Shown here: one piece after another, positions 18,562-27,580 of the stretch
Layout: every line of letters starts with the position of its first letter
Position numbering within the stretch: position 1 is the stretch's first letter
Assembly: GCF_014204915.1 (NCBI RefSeq)
Contig: NZ_JACHMH010000001.1
Span: forward strand, 434,001-498,000
DNA from: Crossiella cryophila
GTDB taxonomy: Bacteria; Actinomycetota; Actinomycetes; Mycobacteriales; Pseudonocardiaceae
DNA: 64,000 nt
Direction: 5' to 3'
The notes under the pieces: generated by a model
Databases searched by the model: none
Told to the model about the DNA's origin: nothing
Seen by the model: the letters and a program-made list of their open reading frames with translations, nothing else
Translations under genes and position numbers: made by a program

Positions 18562-19899
18562 TCAGCGCACCGCGGAAACCACCCCGGCCAGCCGCTGCGC
18601 CGCATCCTGGGCGGCGTCCTGACTCGGCGCCTCCACCATCACCCGGACCAGCTGCTCGGTGCCGGACGGGCGCAGCAGCACCCGGCCGTTGCCGGCCAGC
18701 TCGGCCTCGACCGCGGCCACCGCCTCGGCCACCGAGGGCGCGGTGGCGACCGCGGCCTTGTCGGTGACCTTGACGTTGATCAGCACCTGCGGCAGGCGGC
18801 GCATCACACCGGCCAGGTCAGCGAGGGACTTGCCGGTCAGCGCCATCCGGGCCATCAGGCGCAGCGCGGTGAGCAGGCCGTCGCCGGTGGTGGCGTGCCC
18901 CGGCAGCACCACGTGGCCGGACTGCTCGCCGCCCAGGGTGTAGCCGTTGGCACGCAGCTCCTCCAGCACGTACCGGTCGCCGACCGCGGTGGTGCGCAGG
19001 TTGACGCCGTGCTCGCGCATGGCCAGGTGCAGGCCCAGGTTGCTCATCACGGTGGCGACCAGGGTGTCCTCGGCCAGCTCGCCCGCGTCCTTCATGGCCA
19101 GCGCCAGCACGGCCAGGATCTGGTCGCCGTCGACGATGTTGCCGTCGGCGTCCACGGCCAGGCAGCGGTCGGCGTCGCCGTCGTGCGCGATGCCCAGGTC
19201 GGCGCCGTGCTCCAGCACGATCTTGCCGAGGCCGTCGATGTGGGTGGAGCCGCAGTTCTCGTTGATGTTGAGGCCGTCCGGGTCCGCGTGCACCGCGATG
19301 ACCTCGGCCCCGGCCCGGCGGTAGGCGTCCGGGGCGACCGCGGCCGCGGCGCCGTTGGCGCAGTCCACCACGACCTTGATGCCCTCCAGCGGCTGACCGG
19401 TGGCCAGCAGCAGGTGGTCCACGTACCGCTGACCGGCGTCGGCGATGTCCCGCACCCGGCCGACCCCGGCGCCGGTGGGCCGACCCGCCGTGGTGTCGGC
19501 GAGCTTGGCCTCGATCTCGTCCTCGACGGTGTCCGGCAGCTTCAGCCCGCCCGCGGCGAACAGCTTGATCCCGTTGTCCGGCATCGCGTTGTGCGAGGCG
19601 GAGATCATCACGCCCAGGTCCGCGCCCAGCTCGGCGATCAGGAAGGCCACCGCGGGGGTGGGCAGCACGCCGACCCGCAGCACGTCCGCGCCAGCCGCGG
19701 CCAGGCCGGCGGTGACCGCGGCCTCCAGCATCTCGCCGCTGGCGCGCGGGTCACGGCCGACCACCGCGATCGGGCGGTGGGAGCGGTCGTGTTCGGCCAG
19801 GACCTGCGCCGCGGCGGCGGCGATGGAGAGCGCTAGCTCCGGGGTCAGGTCAGCGTTGGCGAGTCCGCGAACGCCGTCGGTGCCGAACAGTCGAGCCAT
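18562..19899 (-). CDS. glmM: phosphoglucosamine mutase
   Basis: Converts glucosamine-6-phosphate to glucosamine-1-phosphate for UDP-GlcNAc. It has 445 residues. The phosphoserine is Ser102 in [11 protein letters not shown], the metal loop is DGDADRCL, the sugar-binding loop is GGEQSGHV, and the C-terminal phosphate loop is [12 protein letters not shown]. It starts with ATG and the classic [12 protein letters not shown]. It lies downstream of the rplM-rpsI operon but is separated from it by a strong terminator, so it probably has its own promoter in the 100-bp gap. Confidence 0.97.
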   Translation of the reverse strand: MARLFGTDGVRGLANADLTPELALSIAAAAAQVLAEHDRSHRPIAVVGRDPRASGEMLEAAVTAGLAAAGADVLRVGVLPTPAVAFLIAELGADLGVMISASHNAMPDNGIKLFAAGGLKLPDTVEDEIEAKLADTTAGRPTGAGVGRVRDIADAGQRYVDHLLLATGQPLEGIKVVVDCANGAAAAVAPDAYRRAGAEVIAVHADPDGLNINENCGSTHIDGLGKIVLEHGADLGIAHDGDADRCLAVDADGNIVDGDQILAVLALAMKDAGELAEDTLVATVMSNLGLHLAMREHGVNLRTTAVGDRYVLEELRANGYTLGGEQSGHVVLPGHATTGDGLLTALRLMARMALTGKSLADLAGVMRRLPQVLINVKVTDKAAVATAPSVAEAVAAVEAELAGNGRVLLRPSGTEQLVRVMVEAPSQDAAQDAAQRLAGVVSAVR

Positions 19900-19936
19900 G
19901 ACGAGGGGTCCTCCGGGAACTGGGGGCGGCGGATGA

Positions 19937-19982
19937 CAAAAAAGCGGGAGCAGCTCTCCGTATACGGATGGCTGCTCCCGCT
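19937..19982 (-). terminator. Rho-independent terminator of rplM-rpsI
   Basis: A 12-bp perfect stem AGCGGGAGCAGC / GCTGCTCCCGCT encloses a 16-base loop that itself contains the palindrome TCCGTATACGGA. On the minus strand the stem is followed by six T residues. It lies 21 bp after the rpsI stop. Confidence 0.9.
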
Positions 19983-20003
19983 GGTTGCCTTGCGGCTGAA
20001 AAA

Positions 20004-20624
20004 TCAGCGCTTGCTGTACTGAGGCGCCTTACGGGCCTTCTTCAGACCGTACTTCTTGCGCTCCTTGACCCGAGGGTCACGAGTCAGGAAGCCGGCCTTC
20101 TTCAGCGGGGGACGGTCCTCGCTGTCGACCTCGATCAGGGCGCGGGCGATCGCCAGGCGCAGCGCGCCTGCCTGACCGGAGGGGCCACCGCCACGCAGGT
20201 TCCCGAAGATGTCGAAGGCCTCGACCTTCTCCAGGGTCACCAACGGCTCCTTGATGAGCTGCTGGTGCACCTTGTTCGGGAAGTAGTCCTCAAGGGTCTT
20301 GCCGTTGAGGAGGAACTTGCCGCTGCCCGGCACCAGGCGGACCCGGACCACGGCTTCCTTGCGACGGCCGACGGTCTGGACCGGCTTGGACAGCACGGGG
20401 ATCGTGCGGACCGGCGCGGCGTCCTCGTCGGACTCGGTGTCGCTCGCCTCGGCGGCAGCCTCGTCGGACTCGGTCACCTCGGCGGCGACCTCCTCCGCGG
20501 ACTCCTCGACCTCGGGCGCGACAGCGTCCTCGACGACCTCGGCGGCAGCGTCGAATTCCTCGACGGCTGCGGTCTCTTCAGTGCTCACGCTGGCTTCCTC
20601 GAAGTTCTCGTCGGCCGCGGTCAC
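20004..20624 (-). CDS. rpsI: 30S ribosomal protein S9, with acidic N-terminal extension
   Basis: The S9 core starts around residue 85 ([16 protein letters not shown]) and ends in the canonical [12 protein letters not shown], whose C-terminal arg/lys tail reaches the P-site tRNA. About 80 residues of Glu/Asp/Ala-rich sequence precede it, longer than the extensions usual in actinobacteria. The start is the GTG at 20624, overlapping the rplM stop (GTGA). A GTG at 20588, preceded by GAGGAA with good spacing, is a plausible alternative that would shorten the extension by 12 residues. Confidence 0.95.
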   Translation of the reverse strand: MTAADENFEEASVSTEETAAVEEFDAAAEVVEDAVAPEVEESAEEVAAEVTESDEAAAEASDTESDEDAAPVRTIPVLSKPVQTVGRRKEAVVRVRLVPGSGKFLLNGKTLEDYFPNKVHQQLIKEPLVTLEKVEAFDIFGNLRGGGPSGQAGALRLAIARALIEVDSEDRPPLKKAGFLTRDPRVKERKKYGLKKARKAPQYSKR

Positions 20625-21064
20625 TGGGCGACCTTCTTGATCTCAAACGGCTGCGGCTGCTGGGCCGCGTGCGGGTGCTCCGGGCCTGCGTAGACCTTGA
20701 GCTTCTTACCCATCGCGTTGCCGAGCTTGTTCTTCGGCAGCATGCCCTTGATGGTCTTCTCGACCAGCTTGGTGGGGTGCTTGTCGATCATCTCGCCGAA
20801 CGAGCGCTTGCGCAGGCCGCCCGGGTAACCGCTGTGGCGGTACACGAACTCCTGGTCGCGCTTCTGGCCGGTGAGGGCCACCTTGTCCGCGTTGATCACG
20901 ATGACGAAGTCGCCGGTGTCGATGTGCGGAGCGAAAATGGGCTTGTGCTTGCCGCGCAGCAGAGTCGCGGCGTGGGTGGCGAGCCGGCCGAGCACCAGGT
21001 CCTGGGCGTCAATGACGTGCCAGGTGCGCTTCACCTCGCCGGGCTTCGGGCTGTACGTGCGCAC
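20621..21064 (-). CDS. rplM: 50S ribosomal protein L13
   Basis: An early large-subunit assembly protein of 147 residues. It begins with GTG as [20 protein letters not shown] and contains [17 protein letters not shown] and the GMLPKNKLG segment. It is the first gene of the rplM-rpsI operon, with a well-formed promoter about 120 bp upstream. Confidence 0.97.
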   Translation of the reverse strand: MRTYSPKPGEVKRTWHVIDAQDLVLGRLATHAATLLRGKHKPIFAPHIDTGDFVIVINADKVALTGQKRDQEFVYRHSGYPGGLRKRSFGEMIDKHPTKLVEKTIKGMLPKNKLGNAMGKKLKVYAGPEHPHAAQQPQPFEIKKVAQ

Positions 21065-21185
21065 GGGTCTACCTCGTCGTCCTCACATCACGGGATGTCA
21101 CTGCGGTGATGCGTTTCAGCTGGAGGACCAACTCGAAAACGCGCGGCGGACCCTAGTCGCACCGTATACCGCACAACAGCGGATC

Positions 21186-21215
21186 AGGTTACCCGCTGGC
21201 CCTGCGTAGGGTCAA
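21186..21215 (-). promoter_or_regulatory. candidate promoter of rplM-rpsI
   Basis: On the minus strand TTGACC (21210-21215) and TAACCT (21186-21191) are separated by 18 bases, a good match to the principal sigma factor pattern. The predicted leader of about 115 nt contains CATCAC ... GTGATG, able to form a small stem. Confidence 0.55.
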
Positions 21216-21315
21216 AACGGCCGCTAACGGGCGTCGTGATCCGGACTGCACAGGTGTGACCGGGCCCGACCAGTGTAGATGACGCCGGAGATGATCCTGA
21301 CGGGTGGGGGCGCTC

Positions 21316-21341
21316 CGGCCGGTGAGCAGCGTCACCGGCCG
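21316..21341 (-). terminator. hairpin after the DUF6545-like gene
   Basis: Perfect 10-bp stem CGGCCGGTGA / TCACCGGCCG with a 6-base loop, 12 bp beyond the stop of the membrane gene on the minus strand. There is no T-tract, as is common in actinobacteria. Confidence 0.5.
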
Positions 21342-21353
21342 TTCACCGCTGGT

Positions 21354-22472
21354 TCAGACGGTGGCCGGGGCCCGGCGCAGCTCGGTGGACAGCGCGAGCA
21401 GCTCGCGCACGTCGTCGTCCAGCCCGTCCCCGGCCGGCAGCGCCAGCGACATCGCCTGCGGGGCCACCTCGGTGCCCTCGGCGTGCGCGCGCAGCCCGGC
21501 CCGCAGCGCCTCGGCCAGCGAGAGCGCCTCGGACTCGGCGCGCACGTGCGCGAGGTAGGGGCTGATCCGCACCAGCCCGTCCCGGCACTCGATGACCCGC
21601 CGGTAGTAGCGGCGGTGCACCCCGCGCAGGCTCAGCGCGTCCCGGACCGGCCGGACCGGGCCGCGGGTCAGCGAGTCCTGCGGGAAGGCCCGGTGCAGGG
21701 TGGTCCACAGCGGCCGGAGCTGGTGGTAGACGCGAAGGTGCTGCCACCACACCCGGAAGGCGGCCAGCCGCATCAGCACACCCGGGTAGCTCACGCCGAT
21801 GATGAACATCAGGATGCCGGGGAAGAGGATGAAGGTGGACAGCGTGCGGGTCCAGTCCGGCATCGGCACGCCGGCCCACATCAGCGCGACGGTCAGGCAG
21901 GTGCCGCCCGCAGCGGCGATCAGCAGCACCTCGCCGATCGAGGTGATCAGCAACCCGGTGCGCAGCCTGCCGGTGGCGCCGCGGGCGTAGCGCCGGGTCC
22001 AGCGCAGCGCCACGGCCACGCCGTAGGCCAGGTAGGCGTCGGCGAAGAGGTAGAAGCCGGCCACGGTGGCGATCGAGTAGCCGCCGGGCCCAGGGTCGGC
22101 GGGCGCGGAGAAGGTGACCGCGGCCAGCCCGGCCAGGCAGACCAGCAACGGCAGCGCCTGCCACCAGGCCCGCACCCTGGCCCGCGCCGGGTCCAGCGCG
22201 GTGAACATGAAGAACAGCACCAGGGTGTAGATCACCGTCATCAGCAGGCTGTACTGCGCCCAGCTGTAGAAGATGACCGCGATGGTCGGTTCCGCGGTGC
22301 TGCCGGCGAGCAGGCCAAGCGGGTAGGCGAACCCGGCGGCCACCAGGCAGACCGTCACGATCCGCAGTGAGCGGTCGTGCGGGGCCCGGCTGAACTGGTA
22401 GAGCTTCCAGAACAGGGCGCCGTAGAGCAGCACGCCCTGGAGCACGGTCATGACGATGGTGGTCGGGTTCAC
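21354..22472 (-). CDS. MAB_1171c/DUF6545-type membrane protein
   Basis: A 372-residue protein. Seven or so hydrophobic segments fill the first 240 residues (for example TVLQGVLLYGALFWKLYQF and VIYTLVLFFMFTAL), followed by a cytoplasmic domain with WWQHLRVYHQLRPLWTTLH and HRRYYRRVIECRDGLVRISPY. This layout matches what I know as MAB_1171c putative transporters (DUF6545); transport has not been shown. The GTG at 22472 overlaps the stop of the ImmA/IrrE gene (GTGA). The XRE-ImmA-DUF6545 trio is a recurring actinobacterial arrangement, suggesting the protease and regulator control or respond to this membrane protein. Confidence 0.75.
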   Translation of the reverse strand: MNPTTIVMTVLQGVLLYGALFWKLYQFSRAPHDRSLRIVTVCLVAAGFAYPLGLLAGSTAEPTIAVIFYSWAQYSLLMTVIYTLVLFFMFTALDPARARVRAWWQALPLLVCLAGLAAVTFSAPADPGPGGYSIATVAGFYLFADAYLAYGVAVALRWTRRYARGATGRLRTGLLITSIGEVLLIAAAGGTCLTVALMWAGVPMPDWTRTLSTFILFPGILMFIIGVSYPGVLMRLAAFRVWWQHLRVYHQLRPLWTTLHRAFPQDSLTRGPVRPVRDALSLRGVHRRYYRRVIECRDGLVRISPYLAHVRAESEALSLAEALRAGLRAHAEGTEVAPQAMSLALPAGDGLDDDVRELLALSTELRRAPATV

Positions 22473-22987
22473 AACCAGCCCAGCCGGTCGCCGAGCGCGT
22501 TCTCGATCCGCTTGGTCGGTACGTCGGCCGAGTCCCCGGGCGCGACCCGGTCCAGCACCGATGCCCATTCCAGGATGATCGTCGCGACGGTCTCCGCCTC
22601 GAGTTCCTGCGAGTCGTCGTAGCTGGTGCGGCGCAACGCCCTGCGCACCGCGTCCGGCTCGATGTCCGGGTAGAGCGCGGTCAGCATCGGGTCGTCATGC
22701 CCCTCACCACTGCGGTGACCGGCCAGCAGGTGGCCGAGTTCGTGCAGGATGATGTGGTTCTGGTGGGATTTGGTGGTGCGTTCCTGGTACAGGATGTAGT
22801 CGGCCGTCTCGGTGGCGATCCACACCCCGAAGGGCCCCGGCACCGGGATCGGGTGCGCCACCAGCCGGATCGGTTTGCCGCGCCGCTCACCCACGCGACG
22901 GCACAGCTCGGTGACGTCCAGCGGTGGCCGGATGTCCAGTTCGTTGAGCAACCGCCGGCACCGACGTCGTAGATCGCGTTCCCGCAC
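22469..22987 (-). CDS. ImmA/IrrE family metallo-endopeptidase
   Basis: A 172-residue predicted zinc protease. The HELGH motif (His82, Glu83, His86) is intact, with a downstream acidic ELEAETVA helix as likely third ligand. Family members such as ImmA cleave partner XRE repressors to relieve repression. The GTG start at 22987 follows GAAAGGGG with seven bases of spacing. It sits directly between an XRE regulator (13 bp upstream) and the DUF6545 membrane gene (4-bp overlap), so the three form an operon and the XRE protein is the obvious candidate substrate. Confidence 0.85.
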   Translation of the reverse strand: MRERDLRRRCRRLLNELDIRPPLDVTELCRRVGERRGKPIRLVAHPIPVPGPFGVWIATETADYILYQERTTKSHQNHIILHELGHLLAGHRSGEGHDDPMLTALYPDIEPDAVRRALRRTSYDDSQELEAETVATIILEWASVLDRVAPGDSADVPTKRIENALGDRLGWL

Positions 22988-23000
22988 GGGACCGCCCCTT

Positions 23001-23453
23001 TCACCCGCCCGCGTTCTCGCCCCGCTCGGCCTGTTCGAGCCGGTAGACGACGTCGAGCAGGTCCATGACCTGTCGGCGTCCCTGTGGAGAAAGTTCTCCA
23101 GCACGCATGGCCATGAGCTGCGCCTCACTGCTGCCCGCGAGCTGGCGAAGCCTGTGCCGCTCTTCCTTCAGATCGGCCAACTGGCGATCGACCCTATCCG
23201 TAACCTCGTCATCAAAGAAGTAGCTGACAGGAACTCCGAAGAAACCTGCCAGAGCTTGCAGATGTTTGAAGGTCGGATTGTCCTTGTTTCCCTTGCGCAG
23301 CTGCCAGATGTAACTCTGCGAGATCGTCACACCACTGGCCGTGATGGCAGCTGCCACGTGCTCGTTGCTGTACTCCTGCCCCGCCCTCGGCGCCGACACG
23401 GCGAAGAGGTGGTTCAGCTTGCCGGCCAGGCTCTGACCTGCCCGCTCAGCCAT
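23001..23453 (-). CDS. XRE-type regulator resembling EspR
   Basis: A 150-residue DNA-binding protein. The N-terminal helix-turn-helix (about 8-82) reads AGKLNHLFAVSAP, then GVTISQSYIWQLRKGNKDNPT and LAGFFGVPVSYFFDDE; a basic helical C-terminal domain (about 86-143) follows. The layout and spacing recall M. tuberculosis EspR, the nucleoid-associated regulator of ESX-1, including the RKGN recognition loop and FFDDE hinge. The ATG at 23453 begins MAERAGQS. It is divergently transcribed from the GGDEF gene across an AT-rich 168-bp gap, and is probably autoregulated there. Confidence 0.82.
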   Translation of the reverse strand: MAERAGQSLAGKLNHLFAVSAPRAGQEYSNEHVAAAITASGVTISQSYIWQLRKGNKDNPTFKHLQALAGFFGVPVSYFFDDEVTDRVDRQLADLKEERHRLRQLAGSSEAQLMAMRAGELSPQGRRQVMDLLDVVYRLEQAERGENAGG

Positions 23454-23621
23454 GGGGCCTCCACTAGACCACTTCGAATATTTTACTGATAGAAAGGGCC
23501 ATCCGGGTGACGGCTTTTTCCTCAGTTGAAACCCTGGTACACCAACCATAGACTTCGGAAGTGACCAAGCTCAACCGTCGTCCAGCAGGTTGATGACCGC
23601 AACACGTGCCCGGCATACGAG
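23454..23621. promoter_or_regulatory. AT-rich divergent intergenic region between the XRE and GGDEF genes
   Basis: The most AT-rich short stretch of the window (around TTCGAATATTTTACTG). On the minus strand TAAAAT could serve as a -10 for the regulator. No convincing -35 is seen. It is a likely operator site for the XRE protein. Confidence 0.35.
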
Positions 23622-24239
23622 ATGAACTCGGTGGGGGTCGATCCGGCGATGTACTCAGGAACCACTGCTGACACAGCCCACGGCCTCAGCTGCCATGCCT
23701 GCGGCCAGCCGTACGGCTACTGGGCGACGGACCCGCTGACCGGCCTGCTCGACCGCAGGGGCTGGGCCGAGCAGGCGCCAGCGGCCTTGCACCACGCGGG
23801 CAACCGGGAAAGCGTCCTGCTGGTGGTCGACCTGGACCGGTTCAAACTCGTCAACGACGAACACGGACACCTGGCAGGGGACTCGGTGCTCCAGGCGGTT
23901 GGGCAGGTCTTACGGTCTGTCGCCCACGACAGCGGTATCGCGGCGCGATACGGCGGTCACGGCGGCGATGAGTTCCTGGTCTTGTTCCCGGCGAGCGACC
24001 GGCAACGGGCGATAAGGGCAGCGCGCCGGATCCGGGCCAAGATCAGGGAAATGGCCGTCCCGGTGATCTCTACCGACGGGAGGCCGGTAGTGATCACTGG
24101 GATGGCCGCCTCAATCGGTGTGGCAGTCCACACCCCCGACCAGGGCCACGACCTGATGTCCCTGGTCCGCCGCGCCGACGCCGCGGTCCTCCAGGCCAAA
24201 CGCAGCGGCCGCGACCAGATCGCCCTGGCAGGCGACTGA
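23622..24239 (+). CDS. small GGDEF-domain protein (predicted diguanylate cyclase)
   Basis: A 205-residue protein, almost entirely one GGDEF domain (about 37-200): DPLTGLLDRRGW, LLVVDLDRFKLVNDEHGH, and an intact GGDEF at 114-118. It should therefore be able to make c-di-GMP from GTP if it dimerises. The RxxD inhibitory site five residues upstream is absent. The N-terminus has CHAC (Cys24, Cys27), a possible metal or redox site; there is no membrane segment. The ATG at 23622 has a weak ribosome site; an ATG at 23649 is an alternative. Confidence 0.82.
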   Translation: MNSVGVDPAMYSGTTADTAHGLSCHACGQPYGYWATDPLTGLLDRRGWAEQAPAALHHAGNRESVLLVVDLDRFKLVNDEHGHLAGDSVLQAVGQVLRSVAHDSGIAARYGGHGGDEFLVLFPASDRQRAIRAARRIRAKIREMAVPVISTDGRPVVITGMAASIGVAVHTPDQGHDLMSLVRRADAAVLQAKRSGRDQIALAGD

Positions 24240-24299
24240 CCCCAGGCCACCGGCGCCGACCCTGGTTAGCATCACAGCATCTCGACAGGGGGGCTGTTG

Positions 24300-27200
24300 A
24301 TGAGACCCGCATTCGGCGTGCTCGGACCACTACTGACCCCAGCAGGCCCGATCGGCGCGACCAAACACCGGATCCTGCTGGCCTGCCTGCTGCTGCGGGC
24401 AGGCGAGGTCGTCCCGGTCGAGGAGCTGACCGGCCACCTGTGGGAGTTCGACCCCCCGGCCCAACCCCGAGCCGCGATCCAGACCTACATCCGACGCCTG
24501 CGCCAGTCCCTCGGCCCAACGGTGATCCAGACCGCGGGCCGCGGCTACCTGGCGGACATCCCACCGGAGTCGGTGGACGTGTTCCGCTTCCGCGACCTGA
24601 CCCGGTCGGCGGAGACGGCGGATGCGGCGGACCGATCCCGGCTGCTCGGCGAAGCACTGGGGTTGTGGCGGGGCCAGCCGTTCGCGGACGTGCCATCGGC
24701 CTCGTTGCGGGCGGACTACGGCGTCCGGCTGGCAGCGGACCGGGTCCAGGCGCTGGAACTGCGGTTCGCGGCCGAGCTGGAACTGGGTCACAGCGGGGAC
24801 CTGGTGGCCGACCTGCGCGCGGCGACCACGGAGAACCCACTGCACGAGGAGTTCTGGGCGCAGCTGATGCTGGCGCTCTATCGCGCCGACCGGCAGGCGG
24901 AGGCACTGGAGGCTTTTGCCGAGGCGGGCACGGTGCTGACCGCCGAACTGGGCGCCGGGCCGGGTGCCCGGCTGCGCGAGCTGCACCAGAAGGTGCTCAC
25001 CGCGGACCGGTCACTGGCACCGCGGGCGGCCAGGTCGTTCCAGTTGGCCGCCGTACCCACGCAGCTGCCCCCGGCCATTCCCGACTTCGTCGGCCGGACG
25101 AGGCTTCGCGCCGAACTCGCCGACCTGCTGCGCCGATCGGCGTCGGTGGTCATTTCCGGCCCACCGGGAGTCGGGAAGACCGCGCTGGCGACAAATGTCG
25201 GCCACACGGTTCGCGGCGAGTTCCCCGATGGCCAGCTCTACGTCAACCTCCGTGGCTTCGCGGCAAGCCCACCGATCCCCCAGGCTGAGGTGCTGTCCCA
25301 GTTCCTCCGCGGCTTCGGCATGCCGAGGGAAATGCCGCCCATCGCGCCGGACCGGCTTGCCAAGCTCCTTCGCGAACACCTGACCGGACGGCGAGTGCTG
25401 GTCGTACTGGACAACGCCGCGTCCGCGGAACAGGTCCGAGACTTGTTGCCGCCGCTGGCCGGCTGTGCGGTCATGATCACAAGCCGGAACGAGCCAGCCG
25501 GGCTGACTGATGTCGAACACCGTCGGCTGGACGTGCTCACCGATCCGGAGGCCCAGTCACTGTTGATCTCAATGCTGGGCCGATCCGCCATCGAGTCAAA
25601 CCCGGACTCGACGCGGGAACTCACCGGCCTGTGCGGTTACCTGCCACTCGCCCTGCGCATTGCGGCCGCGAATGTGACCGATCCGTCCGCGACGGCTCTG
25701 CACGACACGGTGGCCGCTCTCCGCGCGGGCAGCCGCTTGACCGCCCTCGCGGTCATCGGCGACGAGCAGGTCGCCGTACGCACCGCTTTCGACCTTTCCT
25801 ACGATTCCCTGGACGCGGATGCCCGGCAGTTGTTTCGCTTCCTCAGCCTAGTTCCAGGACTCGATTTTGACGCGCGGGCAGCGGCGACACTGCTGGACCG
25901 GGACAACACGGAATCCACCCGGCTACTCCAGGTCCTGCACGCCGCGAATCTGATCCTGCACCAGCATCATGATCGCTACCAGTTCCACGACCTCCTGCGC
26001 GAGTACAGCACTGAACGCCGAAACTCGACCGATCCGACGGAAACGCAGTTCAACGCCAGCGGGCGGCTTCTCGACTACTACCTGGTCAACACGGACGCGG
26101 CCACCAGACTGCTCAACCCCGGCACCTCCCGGCTGCCGCAATCGGCTGACAGGGTGCGTGCCCTGACCCCGCGGAACCCGGAGGAGGCGGCGAACTGGCT
26201 GGCCAGGGAGCAGTCGAACCTGGTCGCGGCGACAACCAGGGCGCAGGAGTTCGGCCATTCCAGAAAGGCATGGGAGCTTGCCGACGCCTTGCGTCCACAT
26301 CTCCTCAATCGATCCTCACACGCCGACCGGACGGCCGTCTCAGAGGCCGGGCTTTCCGCGGCCGAAGCAGACGGAAGCCCAACAGAGACCGCGGCGATGC
26401 TCTACTCCCAGGCACGCACCCACTTTCTCGCCAATGAATTCCACGAATCCCGTAAACTCGGCGAAAAAGCCCTGAAAATATTCCTTGCCGCCGACCTGAA
26501 GGACAACGCGGCCCATGCTCTGCTGACTCTCGGTTCAGCGCATGGCAGACTGGGAAATATCAGAACCGCACTCGATCTTTTCCTCGAAGGCGCCAGGCTC
26601 TTCACTGATACCGGCAATTCCCTCGGCCACGCCGTGACACTGACCAGCCTGAGCGCCTGCCACTGGTACCTCGGCGAACTGGAGGAGATGGTCGCGGAGT
26701 GCCACAGCGCCATGGCCATCAATTCGGCGACCGACAACCCGAATCTCCGGATCGAAGCCGTGGCCAGGCTGAACCTGGGTGGGGCTTATCGAGAGATGGG
26801 CATGAATGAGAACTCACGGGTGGAACTCGACCAGGCCCTGCGAATATACCAGCAGTTCGAGCTGGTCAACGAGGTAGCCGTCGTCCTCGCTTCGCAGGCG
26901 CAACTCGAACTCCAGATCGGAAACTATTCCGCCGCAGTCCGTATCGCCGAAGAGTCCATCCAGGCCGGGAGTGAATCCGGTACCCACTGGGCGCTCACCC
27001 GGGCACTCAACGTCCTGGCGGCGAGCTATCGGAACACAGCCAGGGACCGGGACGCACTGTACTCGGCATTTCGCGCACTGAGGCTGGCCAGGACTATCCA
27101 GCACCTGGAAGGCGAGCTCGATTCGATGATCGAGATCGCCACCTGCCACCTGAAAGCACGAAAGTACCGGCAGGCCGCGCGCTACCTGACCATCGCCCGC

Positions 27201-27515
27201 AGCCGGGGCCACGGGGGCGACTTGAGATTCCTGGCGCAGAAGGCATCGGTTCAGCTGGCCCATGCGTTGTGCGGAATCGCGGAATTCGCCGCGGCCACCG
27301 TCCACGCTCGGCAGGCACTGGAATTCTTCGAGTCCACGAAGAGTGGCCCAGGCGCCGCGCGGGCCCACCAGGCTCTCGGCGTGGCGATCCTCGGCACCGG
27401 AGCAGTCGCCAAGGCGCTGCCCCACCTGGAGGCGGCGGCGAGCCTGTTCGCCGAGCTGGGCATGCCCGAGGCAGTCGAGGCGCAGGCCATGGTCACCACC
27501 ACGCACCTCGGCTGA
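24300..27515 (+). CDS. SARP-family transcriptional regulator (DNA-binding, BTAD, NB-ARC, TPR)
   Basis: A 1071-residue AfsR-like regulator. An OmpR-type winged helix covers residues 1-92, the bacterial transcriptional activation domain about 98-242, and an NB-ARC ATPase has its P-loop GPPGVGKT at 287-294, RRVLVVLDNA as Walker B and CGYLPLALRIAA as the GxP-like motif. Tetratricopeptide-like helices run from about 600 to the end. The ATG at 24300 follows GGGGGG by six bases. The last third is visibly less GC-rich than the window average. Position next to the ESX substrates makes it a candidate local regulator, but SARPs more often control specialised metabolism. Confidence 0.92.
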   Translation: MRPAFGVLGPLLTPAGPIGATKHRILLACLLLRAGEVVPVEELTGHLWEFDPPAQPRAAIQTYIRRLRQSLGPTVIQTAGRGYLADIPPESVDVFRFRDLTRSAETADAADRSRLLGEALGLWRGQPFADVPSASLRADYGVRLAADRVQALELRFAAELELGHSGDLVADLRAATTENPLHEEFWAQLMLALYRADRQAEALEAFAEAGTVLTAELGAGPGARLRELHQKVLTADRSLAPRAARSFQLAAVPTQLPPAIPDFVGRTRLRAELADLLRRSASVVISGPPGVGKTALATNVGHTVRGEFPDGQLYVNLRGFAASPPIPQAEVLSQFLRGFGMPREMPPIAPDRLAKLLREHLTGRRVLVVLDNAASAEQVRDLLPPLAGCAVMITSRNEPAGLTDVEHRRLDVLTDPEAQSLLISMLGRSAIESNPDSTRELTGLCGYLPLALRIAAANVTDPSATALHDTVAALRAGSRLTALAVIGDEQVAVRTAFDLSYDSLDADARQLFRFLSLVPGLDFDARAAATLLDRDNTESTRLLQVLHAANLILHQHHDRYQFHDLLREYSTERRNSTDPTETQFNASGRLLDYYLVNTDAATRLLNPGTSRLPQSADRVRALTPRNPEEAANWLAREQSNLVAATTRAQEFGHSRKAWELADALRPHLLNRSSHADRTAVSEAGLSAAEADGSPTETAAMLYSQARTHFLANEFHESRKLGEKALKIFLAADLKDNAAHALLTLGSAHGRLGNIRTALDLFLEGARLFTDTGNSLGHAVTLTSLSACHWYLGELEEMVAECHSAMAINSATDNPNLRIEAVARLNLGGAYREMGMNENSRVELDQALRIYQQFELVNEVAVVLASQAQLELQIGNYSAAVRIAEESIQAGSESGTHWALTRALNVLAASYRNTARDRDALYSAFRALRLARTIQHLEGELDSMIEIATCHLKARKYRQAARYLTIARSRGHGGDLRFLAQKASVQLAHALCGIAEFAAATVHARQALEFFESTKSGPGAARAHQALGVAILGTGAVAKALPHLEAAASLFAELGMPEAVEAQAMVTTTHLG

Positions 27516-27526
27516 CGGACATGACT

Positions 27527-27556
27527 TGGCCCCGAGGCGAAATCGCCTCGGGGCCA
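27527..27556. terminator. bidirectional terminator between SARP gene and esx operon
   Basis: Perfect 14-bp inverted repeat TGGCCCCGAGGCGA / TCGCCTCGGGGCCA separated by two bases, between the stops of two convergent genes. Confidence 0.8.
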
Positions 27557-27580
27557 GAAGTTCGTCAGGTCAGAGCCTGG

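Noticed and set aside
21354-27515. Prophage remnant suggested by the XRE/ImmA pair
   Set aside because: No integrase, excisionase, capsid or attachment-site repeats are present, and the trio with DUF6545 is a non-phage actinobacterial arrangement.
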